Positions 37,269 through 46,222 of a stretch of 64,000 nt of DNA are shown piece by piece. A model generated the notes under the pieces. That model had not been told where the DNA came from, ran no database searches, and saw only the letters and a list, made by a program, of their open reading frames with translations. Numbering within the stretch: position 1 is the first letter of the stretch; the number at the start of each line of letters is the position of its first letter. The position numbers and the translations under genes were made by a program. This stretch comes from Halapricum desulfuricans (lineage in GTDB: Archaea; Halobacteriota; Halobacteria; Halobacteriales; Haloarculaceae). The stretch covers positions 1,116,001 to 1,180,000 of the forward strand of contig NZ_CP064791.1 in the NCBI RefSeq assembly GCF_017094465.1. Reading direction: 5' to 3'.

Positions 37269-39340
37269 CAGTCTTCCATCTCGCTTTTCGCGACTTCCGC
37301 GCCGGCGAACTCCAGCACCTCCCTGGCACCCTCCTGGCTGTAGCCCTGATCGATCAGCGCCTCGATCCACGCTGACCGCTCGTCGTCGTCCATCTCGCCG
37401 GAGGACACCAGCGCCGAGAAGTTGATGTTGTGTTTCTTGTCTTCCCAGAGCTTGCGCTCTAAGGCGCGGCGCAGTCGGTCGTTGTCCTGTGGGTCGAAGC
37501 TCGACCCTTCACGAGCCCGACGGGAGACCCAGTTAGCGACCTCCTGGCGGAAGTCGTCCTTGCGGTCCTCGGGCAGGCTCAGCTTCTCCTCGACGCTGCG
37601 GAGGAACTGCTCGTCGGGTTCCTGCTCGCGGCCCGTGATCTCGTCCTCGACGGTGTCGTCGTCGATGTAGGCCATCACGTGGTCCATGTACTTCTCGCCC
37701 TGGCGCTGGATCTCCTCGACGTCGTAGGCCAGGGCGTGGCGGACGTCCTCGATGGCGCGGTCCTTGTACTCCTCCCGGACCAGTTCGAGATAGCGGTAGT
37801 AGGTATCGAACTGCTCTTCGGCGATCGAGCCGTGGTGTTCGAGGTTCGCTTCGAGGTGGTTGAACGTCGTCAGCGGCGAGAGGAACTCCCGATCGCGGTG
37901 CATCGAGTCCATGATCGCCTCGGCGATCTCGTCGCCGATGAACCGCGGGCTGACGCCCTCCATCCCCTCGCCGATCTCGGCGGTCGCGTCACCCTCCTCG
38001 CGGAGCTTCTTTACGTCGACGTCGTCGGTCGCATCGATCTCGCCGTTGTAGGCCTTGGCTTTCTGGATCAGGTCGATCTTCCCGGCATCGGGCTCTTCGA
38101 TCCGGGTCAACACGCCGAACAGCCCCGCCATCTCCAGGGTGTGGGGTTCGACGGAGATGTCAGGCAGATCGGCGTTGCGTAGCATCTTCCGGTAGATCAT
38201 CGCCTCGTCTTCGTAGCCCAACACGTACGGAAAGTCGATGCGCTTGGTCCGGTCGTTGAACGCCTCCATCTTCTCGTCGCCCTTCTTCTCTTTGTACTCG
38301 GGCATGTTGGTCCGGCCGACGATCACCTGGTCGATGTCGATCCGAGGGTTGTTCTTGGGTTTGATCGTCTGTTCCTGGGTCGCGTGCAGGAAGTCATAGA
38401 GGAACTCCCGCTGGAGTTTCAGGAGCTCCTCCCCGGAGAACAGCCCCCGGTTGGCGTTGCAGAACGCGCCCGAGTAATCGAACGCCCGCGGGTCACTCTC
38501 GCCGTAGATCGCGATCTTCGAGTAGTTGACGTCACCGGTCAGCTCGGTTTCGTCCTGGTTTTTCTTGTCTTTGGGCTCGAAGGTCTCGATAGCCTGTCGC
38601 ATGTTCTCGTCGGCCACGAGGCGGACGATTTCGACGTGGCCCTCCAGCACGGTCTCTAGGTCGTCGTCGTAGTACGCCAGCAGCCGATCCATGTAGAACT
38701 CGCTGGCGGGGTCCAGGGCCTGCTCGTTGCGGATCGTGTACGGCGCATCCAGCAGCTCGTTGATGTCGTCGAGGATGTCCTGGCGTTGCTGTTCGGGGAT
38801 CAACACCAGCGGGTCCTGGTTCATCGGCGATCGGACTGTGTCGTCGGCGGGGTCCTGATCGGGGATGACGTCACAGAGGTTCGTCCACCGGAAGGTGTAC
38901 ATCCGCCCCTCATCCCGGCGGGTGTAATCCTCGAAGTACCGCCGGACCTGCCGGTCGAAGTCGGACTTCCCCGATCCGACTGGACCGAGCAGGAGTTTGA
39001 TTCGCTTTTGGGGCCCGAGTCCGCGCGCGCCGCTTTTGACCTTGTTGACGAACTCGTGGATCGACTCGTGGATGACACGGCCGTAAAAGGTGTTCTCGCC
39101 GTCGTTGATCGGGTCCTCGGAGGCGAGTTTGTACTCGACGAGGCCGGCGTCTTCGTCGTACTCGGTACCGTAGTAGTCGAACATATCGGCGACGCGCTGA
39201 TGGGCGCTACGGGCGACCGCCGGCTCCTCGTACAACTGATCGAGGTACCACTCGAAGTCGTGGTGATCACGGAGGTCGGCGGGGATCGAGGCCCGGTAAT
39301 CGTCGCTCAGTTCTGACAGAGTGTCTGGATTGCTTGTCAT
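37268..39340 (-). CDS. prkA: PrkA-type serine protein kinase, first paralog
   Basis: 690 residues. The N-terminal AAA module has Walker A LLLGPVGSGKSDFDR (GPVGSGKS, 119-126). Later come NRGLFSGEELLKLQREFLYDFLHATQEQTIKPKNNPRIDIDQVIVGRTN, a hallmark of PrkA, and the PrkA C-terminal segment SPRFIGDEIAEAIMDSM. It is closer to bacterial YeaG than the second paralog. As the first gene of a four-gene overlapping operon (prkA, prkA-like, DUF444, spoVR) it sets expression of the set. A TATA-like TTTAAGTA on the minus strand near 39578-39585 would give a leader of about 215 nt. Confidence 0.92.
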   Translation of the reverse strand: MTSNPDTLSELSDDYRASIPADLRDHHDFEWYLDQLYEEPAVARSAHQRVADMFDYYGTEYDEDAGLVEYKLASEDPINDGENTFYGRVIHESIHEFVNKVKSGARGLGPQKRIKLLLGPVGSGKSDFDRQVRRYFEDYTRRDEGRMYTFRWTNLCDVIPDQDPADDTVRSPMNQDPLVLIPEQQRQDILDDINELLDAPYTIRNEQALDPASEFYMDRLLAYYDDDLETVLEGHVEIVRLVADENMRQAIETFEPKDKKNQDETELTGDVNYSKIAIYGESDPRAFDYSGAFCNANRGLFSGEELLKLQREFLYDFLHATQEQTIKPKNNPRIDIDQVIVGRTNMPEYKEKKGDEKMEAFNDRTKRIDFPYVLGYEDEAMIYRKMLRNADLPDISVEPHTLEMAGLFGVLTRIEEPDAGKIDLIQKAKAYNGEIDATDDVDVKKLREEGDATAEIGEGMEGVSPRFIGDEIAEAIMDSMHRDREFLSPLTTFNHLEANLEHHGSIAEEQFDTYYRYLELVREEYKDRAIEDVRHALAYDVEEIQRQGEKYMDHVMAYIDDDTVEDEITGREQEPDEQFLRSVEEKLSLPEDRKDDFRQEVANWVSRRAREGSSFDPQDNDRLRRALERKLWEDKKHNINFSALVSSGEMDDDERSAWIEALIDQGYSQEGAREVLEFAGAEVAKSEMED

Positions 39341-39755
39341 GCTATCACGAACGGGGTGGAGGACAGTCGAGCCCGTCGGTTACGGGACCCTCCACTGTTC
39401 TCGGAGTCGTGTGCCGACCGACGGCTCGTCCCACGGGAGGGCAGACTCGCTGACTGATGCCGTCCACCGCACGATACGGCGGCGCGACTGTCGCGACCGA
39501 AACCTGCATAGTGACAACCTGATCCGTGATACCGTGTGGCACATTTTCCGATACTGTAATACCTAAGGGACTCTCATATACTTAAACCCTCGTTTCATTC
39601 GGGATGTGAGTAACACCCGTGGTCGCAGGAAATCGGATTATAGGACCGCTCCGAAACCACATTCGGTTATTCCTGATTGCTGCGCCTCGCAGTCATTTAT
39701 AAACCCACTCCGGCCGACCGGGAAGCTCTTTTCCGTAGGGCCGGTGAAGCGGAAC
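39341..39755. other. intergenic promoter region between the prkA operon and the gene at 39756
   Basis: 415 bp without a convincing gene. A minus-strand TATA-like TTTAAGTA at about 39578-39585 could drive the prkA operon. A plus-strand TTTATAAA at 39696-39703 lies 53-60 nt before the ATG at 39756 and would give a short leader. The open frame from 39606 is only the upstream extension of the gene at 39756. The long spacing suggests room for regulators of the kinase operon. Confidence 0.55.
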
Positions 39756-40145
39756 ATGGATCTCGCGGACGCGCTGCCGACGGACTGGTCGCTCTGGAAC
39801 GAGGAGGCCGGGCGGGTCGTGATGGTCTATCGGCCGGACGTCTTCGACAGTGAGGCGTTCCCACCGCCGTGTTTGCCGACGCTGTATCTCACGAAAGGGT
39901 CGCGAGGTCGCCGCCCGGGCAGGCCACAGCCGGATCCCGACGATCCCTGGTACCTGACGCTGTCGCTGGAGCCGGACGTGACCGCCGACCGGCGGGAGTT
40001 CGACGGTCGAAAGGCGGCGATGGACGGTGCCGTCGAGTTGGCGAATACATTCTCCGACGGAGAGATCGACTATCGGTCGCTGTATCAGGTACCTCGGGAG
40101 GCGTATCTGGCGAAGCTCGACGAGTTGACCGGGCGGGAAGCTTAA
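39756..40145 (+). CDS. haloarchaeal protein of unknown function (DUF5820-like)
   Basis: 129 residues from the ATG at 39756 (MDLADALPTDWSLWNEE). It is compact and soluble, with Trp-rich and Pro-rich segments (GRVVMVYRPDVFDSEAFPPPCLPTLYLTKG) and a C-terminal helix ending LAKLDELTGREA. There are no membrane segments or metal motifs. I recall similar haloarchaeal proteins under the name DUF5820, but this label is from memory only. It is 26 bp upstream of the UPF0179 gene on the same strand and probably co-transcribed with it. Confidence 0.6.
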   Translation: MDLADALPTDWSLWNEEAGRVVMVYRPDVFDSEAFPPPCLPTLYLTKGSRGRRPGRPQPDPDDPWYLTLSLEPDVTADRREFDGRKAAMDGAVELANTFSDGEIDYRSLYQVPREAYLAKLDELTGREA

Positions 40146-40171
40146 TCGGCTCGGGAGAGTACCGACAGTCG

Positions 40172-40624
40172 ATGGCGCAACTCACGCTCGTCGGCACGCG
40201 TCTGGCGGAAGTCGGACAGACGTTCGTCTATCAGGGGGCTGCAGCGGCCTGCGAGGGGTGTCCCTACCGCGATCAGTGTCTCAATCTCACAACGGGGCGC
40301 AAATACGAGGTCGTCGAAGTCCGGGACAACGCCAGCGTCCTCGACTGTGGCGTGCACGATACCGGCGTGCAGGCCGTCGAAGTCAAGCCCGCGCCGATCC
40401 AGGCCAACGTTGCCTCACAGGGAGCGTACGCCGGGAGCAAAGCCGCGCTCGAAGGCCCCTGTCCGTACACGGACTGTCCCAGCCACGGGTACTGTGAACC
40501 CGCCGGCGCGGCGTTCGACGAACAGTACACGATCGACGAAGTGCTCGGCGACCCACCCCACGACTATTGCATGCTCGATCGCGATCTGACGCTGGTCGAA
40601 CTGGCACCGCCGGACGACGCGTGA
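40172..40624 (+). CDS. UPF0179 family Cys-rich protein
   Basis: 150 residues from the ATG at 40172 (MAQLTLVGTRLAEVGQTFVYQG). Conserved cysteines occur in CEGCPYRDQCLNL, LDCGVHD, CPYTDCPSHGYC and DYCMLD, a pattern suited to iron-sulfur or zinc binding. UPF0179 is found across archaea; no function is established. The in-frame extension back to 39869 overlaps the preceding gene and is Arg-rich. Confidence 0.88.
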   Translation: MAQLTLVGTRLAEVGQTFVYQGAAAACEGCPYRDQCLNLTTGRKYEVVEVRDNASVLDCGVHDTGVQAVEVKPAPIQANVASQGAYAGSKAALEGPCPYTDCPSHGYCEPAGAAFDEQYTIDEVLGDPPHDYCMLDRDLTLVELAPPDDA

Positions 40625-40646
40625 GATCGATCGCGGGATTGCGCCG

Positions 40647-41435
40647 CTACGCGGAACTGTCCACTTTCTCTGCCACGTACCCGAAGACGTCCTCATAACC
40701 GTATGCCGAGAGTAACACGGGATAAAACGGCTCGTCCGCGACAACGGTGTCGCCATCCGCGGCGGCGAAGGGGTCGCCGGCCTCGACACGTTCGAAGTTC
40801 GAGACGAACACCTCGTATTCGTCGGCGTCGTCTTTCGGGACGACGTCTTTGAGTGCGTACACCCCGTGTTCGCGCGGAGCAAGCGGCGGCTCGTCGGCCA
40901 GCACACCGGTCGCTCGCAGGAACTCCCGGACGATCCGGGTGGCGTTGTCCGCGGCGACTGTCGATCCCTGATAGCCAGCCTCGACCTCCACGAGCGTCTC
41001 GACCGACTGAAAGAGCCGTCCGTCGTCGAACGGGCCGGTTTCGACGATTGCATCGACGGACAGTTGCCGTGCGAGCTCTTCGGACGGGCTACCCGCCCGC
41101 TCGACGATCGCGAACGGCCCCTCGTAAGACTGTGTCGAGTGCAACGCTAGGGTCGTACACCCTTCGAGTTCGGCCGTCAGCTCGGCCGCGAGCCGCGATT
41201 CGTGCGTCGGCCCGTCGGGATCACCCGGGAACGTTCGGTTGAGGTCCTCCTCGCAGTAGCGCTGCTCGGCCGCCAGCGCCCGCTCGTTCGCGACGATCAA
41301 CTTCACAGGTCGCTCGATGGGTGGGTCAGACGCCAGTAGACGGTCGATCGCCGTCACGCCACACGGTTCGTCACCGTGAATTGCGCCGACGACAGCGACG
41401 GACGGTTCGCCAGCACCGAGCTGTTCGATCCGCAT
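40647..41435 (-). CDS. succinylglutamate desuccinylase/aspartoacylase family zinc hydrolase
   Basis: 262 residues of the M14-like AstE/ASPA family. The zinc site is His20 and Glu23 in GAIHGDEPCG, with a third ligand in ALHSTQS (about residue 98). EDLNRTFPGD gives the substrate-binding Asn/Arg pair, and Glu in VEVEAGYQG is a likely catalytic base. Family members remove acyl groups from amino acids; the substrate here is not known. It is convergent with the UPF0179 gene (22 bp gap) and lies 55 bp downstream of ahcY. Confidence 0.85.
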   Translation of the reverse strand: MRIEQLGAGEPSVAVVGAIHGDEPCGVTAIDRLLASDPPIERPVKLIVANERALAAEQRYCEEDLNRTFPGDPDGPTHESRLAAELTAELEGCTTLALHSTQSYEGPFAIVERAGSPSEELARQLSVDAIVETGPFDDGRLFQSVETLVEVEAGYQGSTVAADNATRIVREFLRATGVLADEPPLAPREHGVYALKDVVPKDDADEYEVFVSNFERVEAGDPFAAADGDTVVADEPFYPVLLSAYGYEDVFGYVAEKVDSSA

Positions 41436-41490
41436 TACTACCGGATTAGGCAGTCGGTCATTTATATTGCTCGTCTGCGCGACCAGTCGC

Positions 41491-42771
41491 TCACGTCCCG
41501 TGCTGCCAGGAGTCCATGTACTCGCGCTGTTCGGGCGTCAGATCGTCGATATCGATCCCCTCCGCGTCCAGTTTGATCTCCGCGACTTCACGATCGAGTC
41601 GGTCGGGAATATTGTGGACGCCGGCGTCGTACCGCTCGCCGTTCGTCGCCATCTCGCGGGCGGCGACCGCCTGGATCCCGAAGCTCTGGTCCATGACCTC
41701 GACGGGGTGGCCCTCGGCTTTCGGCGCGGCGAGGTTGACCAGCCGCCCCTCAGCGAGGACGTTGAGCTGGCGGCCGTCGGGCATGACGTAGCCGGTGACG
41801 CCGTCGCGAGCCTCGATGACTTCCTCGGCCATCGCGTCGAGGTCCTCGAGGTTGATCTCCACATCGAAGTGACCCGCGTTCGCCAGCAGCGCGCCGTCCT
41901 GCATATTCTCGAAGTGCTCCTCGGTGATGACGTCGCGGTTGCCGGTCGTCGTCACGAAGATGTCACCCTCGCGGGCGGCCTCGTCCATCGTCGTGACCTC
42001 GAAGCCCTCCATGTGGGCCTCCAGTGCCTGGCGCGGGTCGATCTCGGTGACGATCACGTCGGCGTTCATGCCCGAGGCCTTCTTGGCGACGCCCTTGCCA
42101 CACTGACCGTAGCCGCCGACGACGACGGTCTTGCCCGCGATCGCGAGGTTCGTCGTCAGTTCGATCGCGACCATCGAGGCCTCGCCGGTCCCGTGGACGT
42201 TGTCGAACAGCCGCTTCATCGGCGTGTCGTTGACGGCGAACATCGGATACTCCAGCGCGCCGTCCTCGTCCATCGCCCGCAGGCGGTGAACGCCCGTGGT
42301 GGTCTCCTCGCAGCCGCCGATGATCGAGTCGATCAGTTCGGGGTACTCCTCGTGGACGAGAAAGACCAGATCCGCGCCGTCATCGATCGTGATCGTCGGA
42401 TCGTGATCGATCACGGCGTGCATGGCCTCGTAGTACTGTTCGTCGTCGACGCCGCGTTTGGCGTAGGAGGTGATCGACTCGTGGGCGTCAAGCGCCGCAC
42501 TCACATCGTCGTGCGTCGAGAGGGGGTTACACCCCGTGATCGCGACCTCCGCGCCCGCCGCCGCGAGCGCCTCCGTCAGGACGGCCGTCGTGGCCTCGAC
42601 GTGCATCGCCATCGCGACGGTCTCGCCCGCCAGTGGCTGTTCGTCCTCGAAATCCTCGCGGAGCGACTCGACGATCGACATGTGCTGGCGCGCCCAGTCG
42701 ATCTTCTTGCGTCCTGATTCGACTGCCGACTCGACGTCCTCAAGCTGCTGGGTAATCGGCTGTCCGGTCAT
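41491..42771 (-). CDS. ahcY: adenosylhomocysteinase (S-adenosylhomocysteine hydrolase)
   Basis: 426 residues from the ATG at 42771 ([20 protein letters not shown]); an alternative GTG at 42789 adds six residues. The enzyme splits S-adenosylhomocysteine to adenosine and homocysteine. NAD-binding motif [19 protein letters not shown], substrate residues in [16 protein letters not shown] and [24 protein letters not shown], and the C-terminal region around [15 protein letters not shown] are all present. The C-terminus ends [10 protein letters not shown]; the Lys-Tyr end of eukaryotic enzymes is missing, as in many archaeal forms. Confidence 0.95.
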   Translation of the reverse strand: MTGQPITQQLEDVESAVESGRKKIDWARQHMSIVESLREDFEDEQPLAGETVAMAMHVEATTAVLTEALAAAGAEVAITGCNPLSTHDDVSAALDAHESITSYAKRGVDDEQYYEAMHAVIDHDPTITIDDGADLVFLVHEEYPELIDSIIGGCEETTTGVHRLRAMDEDGALEYPMFAVNDTPMKRLFDNVHGTGEASMVAIELTTNLAIAGKTVVVGGYGQCGKGVAKKASGMNADVIVTEIDPRQALEAHMEGFEVTTMDEAAREGDIFVTTTGNRDVITEEHFENMQDGALLANAGHFDVEINLEDLDAMAEEVIEARDGVTGYVMPDGRQLNVLAEGRLVNLAAPKAEGHPVEVMDQSFGIQAVAAREMATNGERYDAGVHNIPDRLDREVAEIKLDAEGIDIDDLTPEQREYMDSWQHGT

Positions 42772-42863
42772 ACCCCTATCAATGGACACCGGGGAGAAAA
42801 CCTTGCCGAAGCACTCCGGTCAGAATATGGCTGCGGTAGCGAGACGAACGTTCGATGCTCGCG

Positions 42864-43778
42864 TCACCGACCGCCGCGAGCGTGCGACGGTGGGCCACGT
42901 CGACGGTCGTCGTCTTCGGTTTCATCGTCGCTCGACGGACCCATGTCTCCAGGTGGACCCTGAGTCACGTTCCCGGACGGCCCCCGGGTCGTGTTATCGG
43001 ACGGACCAGCACCTTCAGGCGGGCCCTGGGTCACGTTCCCGGACGGCCCCCGGGTCGTGTTTTCGGACGGGCCAGCGTGTTCTGGCGGGCCCTGAGTCTT
43101 GTTTTCGGGCGGACCAGCGTGTTCGGGCGGGCCCTGGCCCGGGTTGAACGTCGTCACGAACGACGAGACGGTCTGGCCCATCGGGCCGGAGACGTTCTCG
43201 CTCATCACGGTCTGGACGAACGCGCCGACGTAGAGCCCGAACGGTTCGCTGTCGTTGACCGTGACGTTGCTGTGGTCGACTTCGCCGTCGTCGATGGAGA
43301 CGTCGAGGTCGAGGTCGAACAGCCGATCGGCTTCCCCATCAGTTTCGTTGGTGTCACGGTCGCCAGTCTCGTTCTCTAGGTCATCATCCTCGCTCTCGTT
43401 TACGTCACGCTCGTCTGTCTCGTTCTCAGCAATCGATTCCGCGATCAAATCGGCCGTCGTCGTGGCGGAATCGTTATCAACAGTGGCCGTGACCGTGACC
43501 GTCACGTTCTCGTCCGGTGCCGACAGTTCGACGAGGCCCTCGTCGTCTGTCGTGTAATTACCGGCCTCTTCGTACGTCGTATTTCCATCAGCAACAGTCA
43601 CGTTCGCGTCGGCGACGGCAGTACTGTTTTCAGTACTGTGCTCCGTCACCGAAACCGTGACGTCGTCGCCCTCCTGAGTCACCGACACATCCAGTCCATC
43701 CGCGGCCGCAGCTGGCCCGACGACGGAGAGGGCCACGACGGCGACCACGGCAACTGTTAGAAGCTGTTTCGCGTGCAT
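42864..43778 (-). CDS. secreted protein with Gly-Pro-rich, sequon-rich C-terminal repeats
   Basis: 304 residues. There is a Sec signal peptide (KQLLTVAVVAVVALSVVGPAAA, cut near residue 26) but no lipobox or C-terminal anchor. The mature part starts with a beta-type region (DGLDVSVTQEGDDVTVSVTEH) and has a very acidic linker. It then has a tandem block at about 42938-43140 built on a 22-residue unit with QGPPE, AGPS, NTT, RGPSGNVT. At least a dozen N-x-S/T sequons make heavy N-glycosylation likely. The tail is RRRGPPSHARGGR. Function is unknown; a surface or matrix protein is the natural guess. Confidence 0.7.
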   Translation of the reverse strand: MHAKQLLTVAVVAVVALSVVGPAAAADGLDVSVTQEGDDVTVSVTEHSTENSTAVADANVTVADGNTTYEEAGNYTTDDEGLVELSAPDENVTVTVTATVDNDSATTTADLIAESIAENETDERDVNESEDDDLENETGDRDTNETDGEADRLFDLDLDVSIDDGEVDHSNVTVNDSEPFGLYVGAFVQTVMSENVSGPMGQTVSSFVTTFNPGQGPPEHAGPPENKTQGPPEHAGPSENTTRGPSGNVTQGPPEGAGPSDNTTRGPSGNVTQGPPGDMGPSSDDETEDDDRRRGPPSHARGGR

Positions 43779-43950
43779 CTCACTCCGTACTCACCCCTAT
43801 ATCCACATAAACACGCAATCCCGTTCAATCCGTTCAGCTGCGAGTCCGAGCGCACAAGAAGGTCAGAGATTAGCTTGTAAAGTTTAAAAATATCTCTGGA
43901 TGTTTATTTCATACTATACCAACTGATGCCGGCATGTCGTCACGTTTTTG

Positions 43951-43980
43951 TTTATCGATAGGTCCTGACTAACTAGTCAG
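43951..43980 (+). promoter_or_regulatory. promoter with operator-like palindrome before the MATE gene
   Basis: TATA-like TTTATCGATA at 43951-43960 is followed by the inverted repeat CTGACT-AACT-AGTCAG at 43965-43980. The palindrome covers the stretch between TATA box and expected transcription start (about 43980), a place where a bound repressor would block transcription. The shape resembles TetR/AcrR-type operators. No regulator gene is adjacent. Confidence 0.55.
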
Positions 43981-43981
43981 T

Positions 43982-44035
43982 ATGTTGGCCGTGAGCCGAG
44001 TTCCGCAGTGGGAGGGTGACGCGCGTGTCGACTGA
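43982..44035 (+). other. possible 17-codon upstream ORF overlapping the MATE start
   Basis: An ATG at 43982, right where transcription should begin, opens a 17-codon frame (MLAVSRVPQWEGDARVD) ending in TGA at 44033-44035, past the GTG start of the MATE gene in another frame. It may be a regulatory leader ORF or chance. Confidence 0.3.
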
Positions 44036-45653
44036 CGAGTCCGGGCGCTCGGTCAATCTCACCGAGGGATCACTATTACGTCCACTCATAGCGCTGTCGC
44101 TGCCGATCGTCGCGTCTCAGTTACTGCAGGTGATGTACAATCTCGCTGACACGTTCTGGGTCGGGCGTCTCGGACAGAACGCGGTGACGGCGCTGTCGCT
44201 GTCGTTGCCTTTCGTCTTCCTGATGATCAGTCTCGGCGGCGGGTTGACCGTCGCCGGCACGGTGCTGGTCTCCCAGAATACCGGTGCGGGCAACACCGAA
44301 CGCGTCAGTCACGTCGCCGGCCAGACCATCGCGTTCGTCTCGCTGGTGTCGATCGGGCTGGCTGCAATCGGATTCGTCCTCTCGCCGGTGTTGTTGCCGC
44401 TGATCGGTGGTTCAGCCGACGCCGAAGCGATCCGGCTGGCAGTCGTCTACACGCGGATCATCTTCGTCGGCGTCATCTTCATGTTCGGCTTTCAGATCTT
44501 CCAGGCGCTGTTGCGCGGGTACGGCGACACGGTGACACCGATGTATCTGATGGGCGCGAGCGTGACGATGAACATCCTGCTCGATCCGATCTTGATCCTG
44601 GGATTCAAGAACAACCTTCTGTTCGAGCTACTCCACGACGCGCCGCTGCTCGGCAATCTCGGCTGGATCGACGCGCTCCCGTATCTGACCAGTCCCGAGT
44701 GGCTCCACAACCTGCCGTTTCTGGACGTGAACTTCCTCGCGCTGCAGGCCGACCTCTTCGCGGCGACTGGATTCACCGGGATGGGCGTGACCGGCGCGGC
44801 GGTCGCGACGGTCGTCTCCCGGGGCGTCGCGGCGATGATCGGCTTCTGGCTGATCTTCTCCGGCCGCCTGGAGTTGACGGTCTCGCTGTCGGATCTCCGG
44901 CTGGAGCTGGAGACCGTCAGGAAGATCGTCGACATCGGCGTCCCGACGGCCGCCGAACAGAGCGCCAACTCGCTGGCCTACACGGTGATGACTTCCCTGG
45001 CAGCGATGGTCAGTGGCCCCGCAGTCGCGGCCTACGGGATCGGCAACCGGATCAACACGTTCGTGTTCCTGCCGGCGGTCGGGCTCGCCCGCGGGACCGA
45101 AACGGCCGTCGGCCAGAACCTCGGTGCCGAACAGAACGCCCGGGCCAAACGGGCGGTCCTGCTCTCGACGGGGATCGTCGCTGTAGTCTTCGGCGTGGTG
45201 AGCGTGCTCGTGTTCCTGCTCGCTCGCCCGCTGGTGACGGTGTTCATCCCCGGCGACCCGACGGTCATCAACCTCGGGACGGACTACTTCAAGATCATCG
45301 GCCCGACCTACGTGTTTATGGGCGCGTTCCAGGTCATCAACGCCGGGTTCCGCGGTGCCGGCAGCACGCGGACGGCGATGGCCTTCTCGATCGTCTCTCA
45401 GTGGGGTGTCCGGATCCCGCCGACGTTCCTGCTGATCACCGTTGCCGGCGTCGGCGCGATGGGCGTCTGGGGCGGGATCGCCTTCTCGCACATCGCCGCC
45501 GCGGCGGCTGTCGGCGTCTGGTACGTCTACGGCGACTGGGCCGACAACGTGCTGGACGAAGACGAACCGGGCGAGGAAATAGCTGCGGACGACCAGGCCG
45601 CCGATCCGAACGGGGACGGCCAGCCAGAGGGCGAGCCGGCCGTCGACGACTGA
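44016..45653 (+). CDS. MATE family multidrug/Na+ antiporter
   Basis: 545 residues from a GTG at 44016; a second GTG at 44025 is possible, since no ATG occurs before the first helix. About 12 membrane helices in two MatE halves are visible: SLPIVASQLLQVMYNLADTFWVGRLG opens the first and GVPTAAEQSANSLAYTVMTSLAAMVSG the second. The family exports drugs or organic cations against Na+ or H+. A long insertion with AFKNNLLFEL-type sequence separates the halves, and the tail is acidic. The upstream palindrome suggests regulation by a TetR-like factor, fitting drug export. Confidence 0.9.
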   Translation: MTRVSTDESGRSVNLTEGSLLRPLIALSLPIVASQLLQVMYNLADTFWVGRLGQNAVTALSLSLPFVFLMISLGGGLTVAGTVLVSQNTGAGNTERVSHVAGQTIAFVSLVSIGLAAIGFVLSPVLLPLIGGSADAEAIRLAVVYTRIIFVGVIFMFGFQIFQALLRGYGDTVTPMYLMGASVTMNILLDPILILGFKNNLLFELLHDAPLLGNLGWIDALPYLTSPEWLHNLPFLDVNFLALQADLFAATGFTGMGVTGAAVATVVSRGVAAMIGFWLIFSGRLELTVSLSDLRLELETVRKIVDIGVPTAAEQSANSLAYTVMTSLAAMVSGPAVAAYGIGNRINTFVFLPAVGLARGTETAVGQNLGAEQNARAKRAVLLSTGIVAVVFGVVSVLVFLLARPLVTVFIPGDPTVINLGTDYFKIIGPTYVFMGAFQVINAGFRGAGSTRTAMAFSIVSQWGVRIPPTFLLITVAGVGAMGVWGGIAFSHIAAAAAVGVWYVYGDWADNVLDEDEPGEEIAADDQAADPNGDGQPEGEPAVDD

Positions 45654-45683
45654 CTGTCAGCCTTCTGGTCCCCGCACAACCTA

Positions 45684-45896
45684 TTAAATCGGGTTGCTGG
45701 TTATTCCCTCGTATATAAGATATATGATCACTATCGCGCATAGCACGCTGATAACAGATCCAACTATCCCGACAACAACGCTTCCGTCGAGTAACTGCCT
45801 TGCTGCACCGAGGCTGAAAATCCCTAGAAGAGCCAATAAAACGCCGAGTATCGTCCTATCAATGGAATCAGACAAGTTTCCCATTTCGTTCGCCAT
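45684..45896 (-). CDS. small two-helix membrane protein, unknown function
   Basis: 70 residues starting MANEMGNLSDSIDRTILGVLLALLG, with two membrane segments (about 15-30 and 38-60) and a short tail EGITSNPI. The ATG at 45896 is chosen because a minus-strand AATATAAG box lies 26 nt upstream at 45918-45925, giving a leaderless mRNA. Longer starts at 45932 or 46007 would place the TATA box inside the gene. It is convergent with the MATE gene (30 bp apart). Confidence 0.6.
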   Translation of the reverse strand: MANEMGNLSDSIDRTILGVLLALLGIFSLGAARQLLDGSVVVGIVGSVISVLCAIVIIYLIYEGITSNPI

Positions 45897-46222
45897 ATGT
45901 TTCTTAGCCTCGCTACCCTTATATTTCTTCATTAATAAACATCCGCCACCGCGTCGATACCTGTGAGTCGGAGCAGTAACTGGAAATCGCAGCGGAGGGT
46001 GGCGCAATGGGACACCTGACGCTGATCAACTCCCGGAGCAATAAACCGAATGGCTCTTACCGAAGACAGTGAAACACAGATATCTATCTCGGAATTGGTA
46101 GATGGGGCTGTGCAAGATACAACGCGCATAGTCAGCACACCCCGGTCACGATACTGGTGAGCAAACGAGGCAGAGAGGATCTTCGACATCAGCGTTGACC
46201 CTGGTAGCATCGACGAGGTATG

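Noticed and set aside
33695-37370. Longer starts for spoVR, DUF444 and the second PrkA gene
   Set aside because: The extensions are Arg/Gly/Pro-rich shadows of the upstream gene; internal starts give tight 1-10 bp overlaps and family-like N-termini.
46050-46160. 36-codon plus-strand frame (MALTEDSETQIS...)
   Set aside because: Acidic and haloarchaeal in flavour, but no promoter at leaderless distance, no motif, and the length is easily reached by chance.
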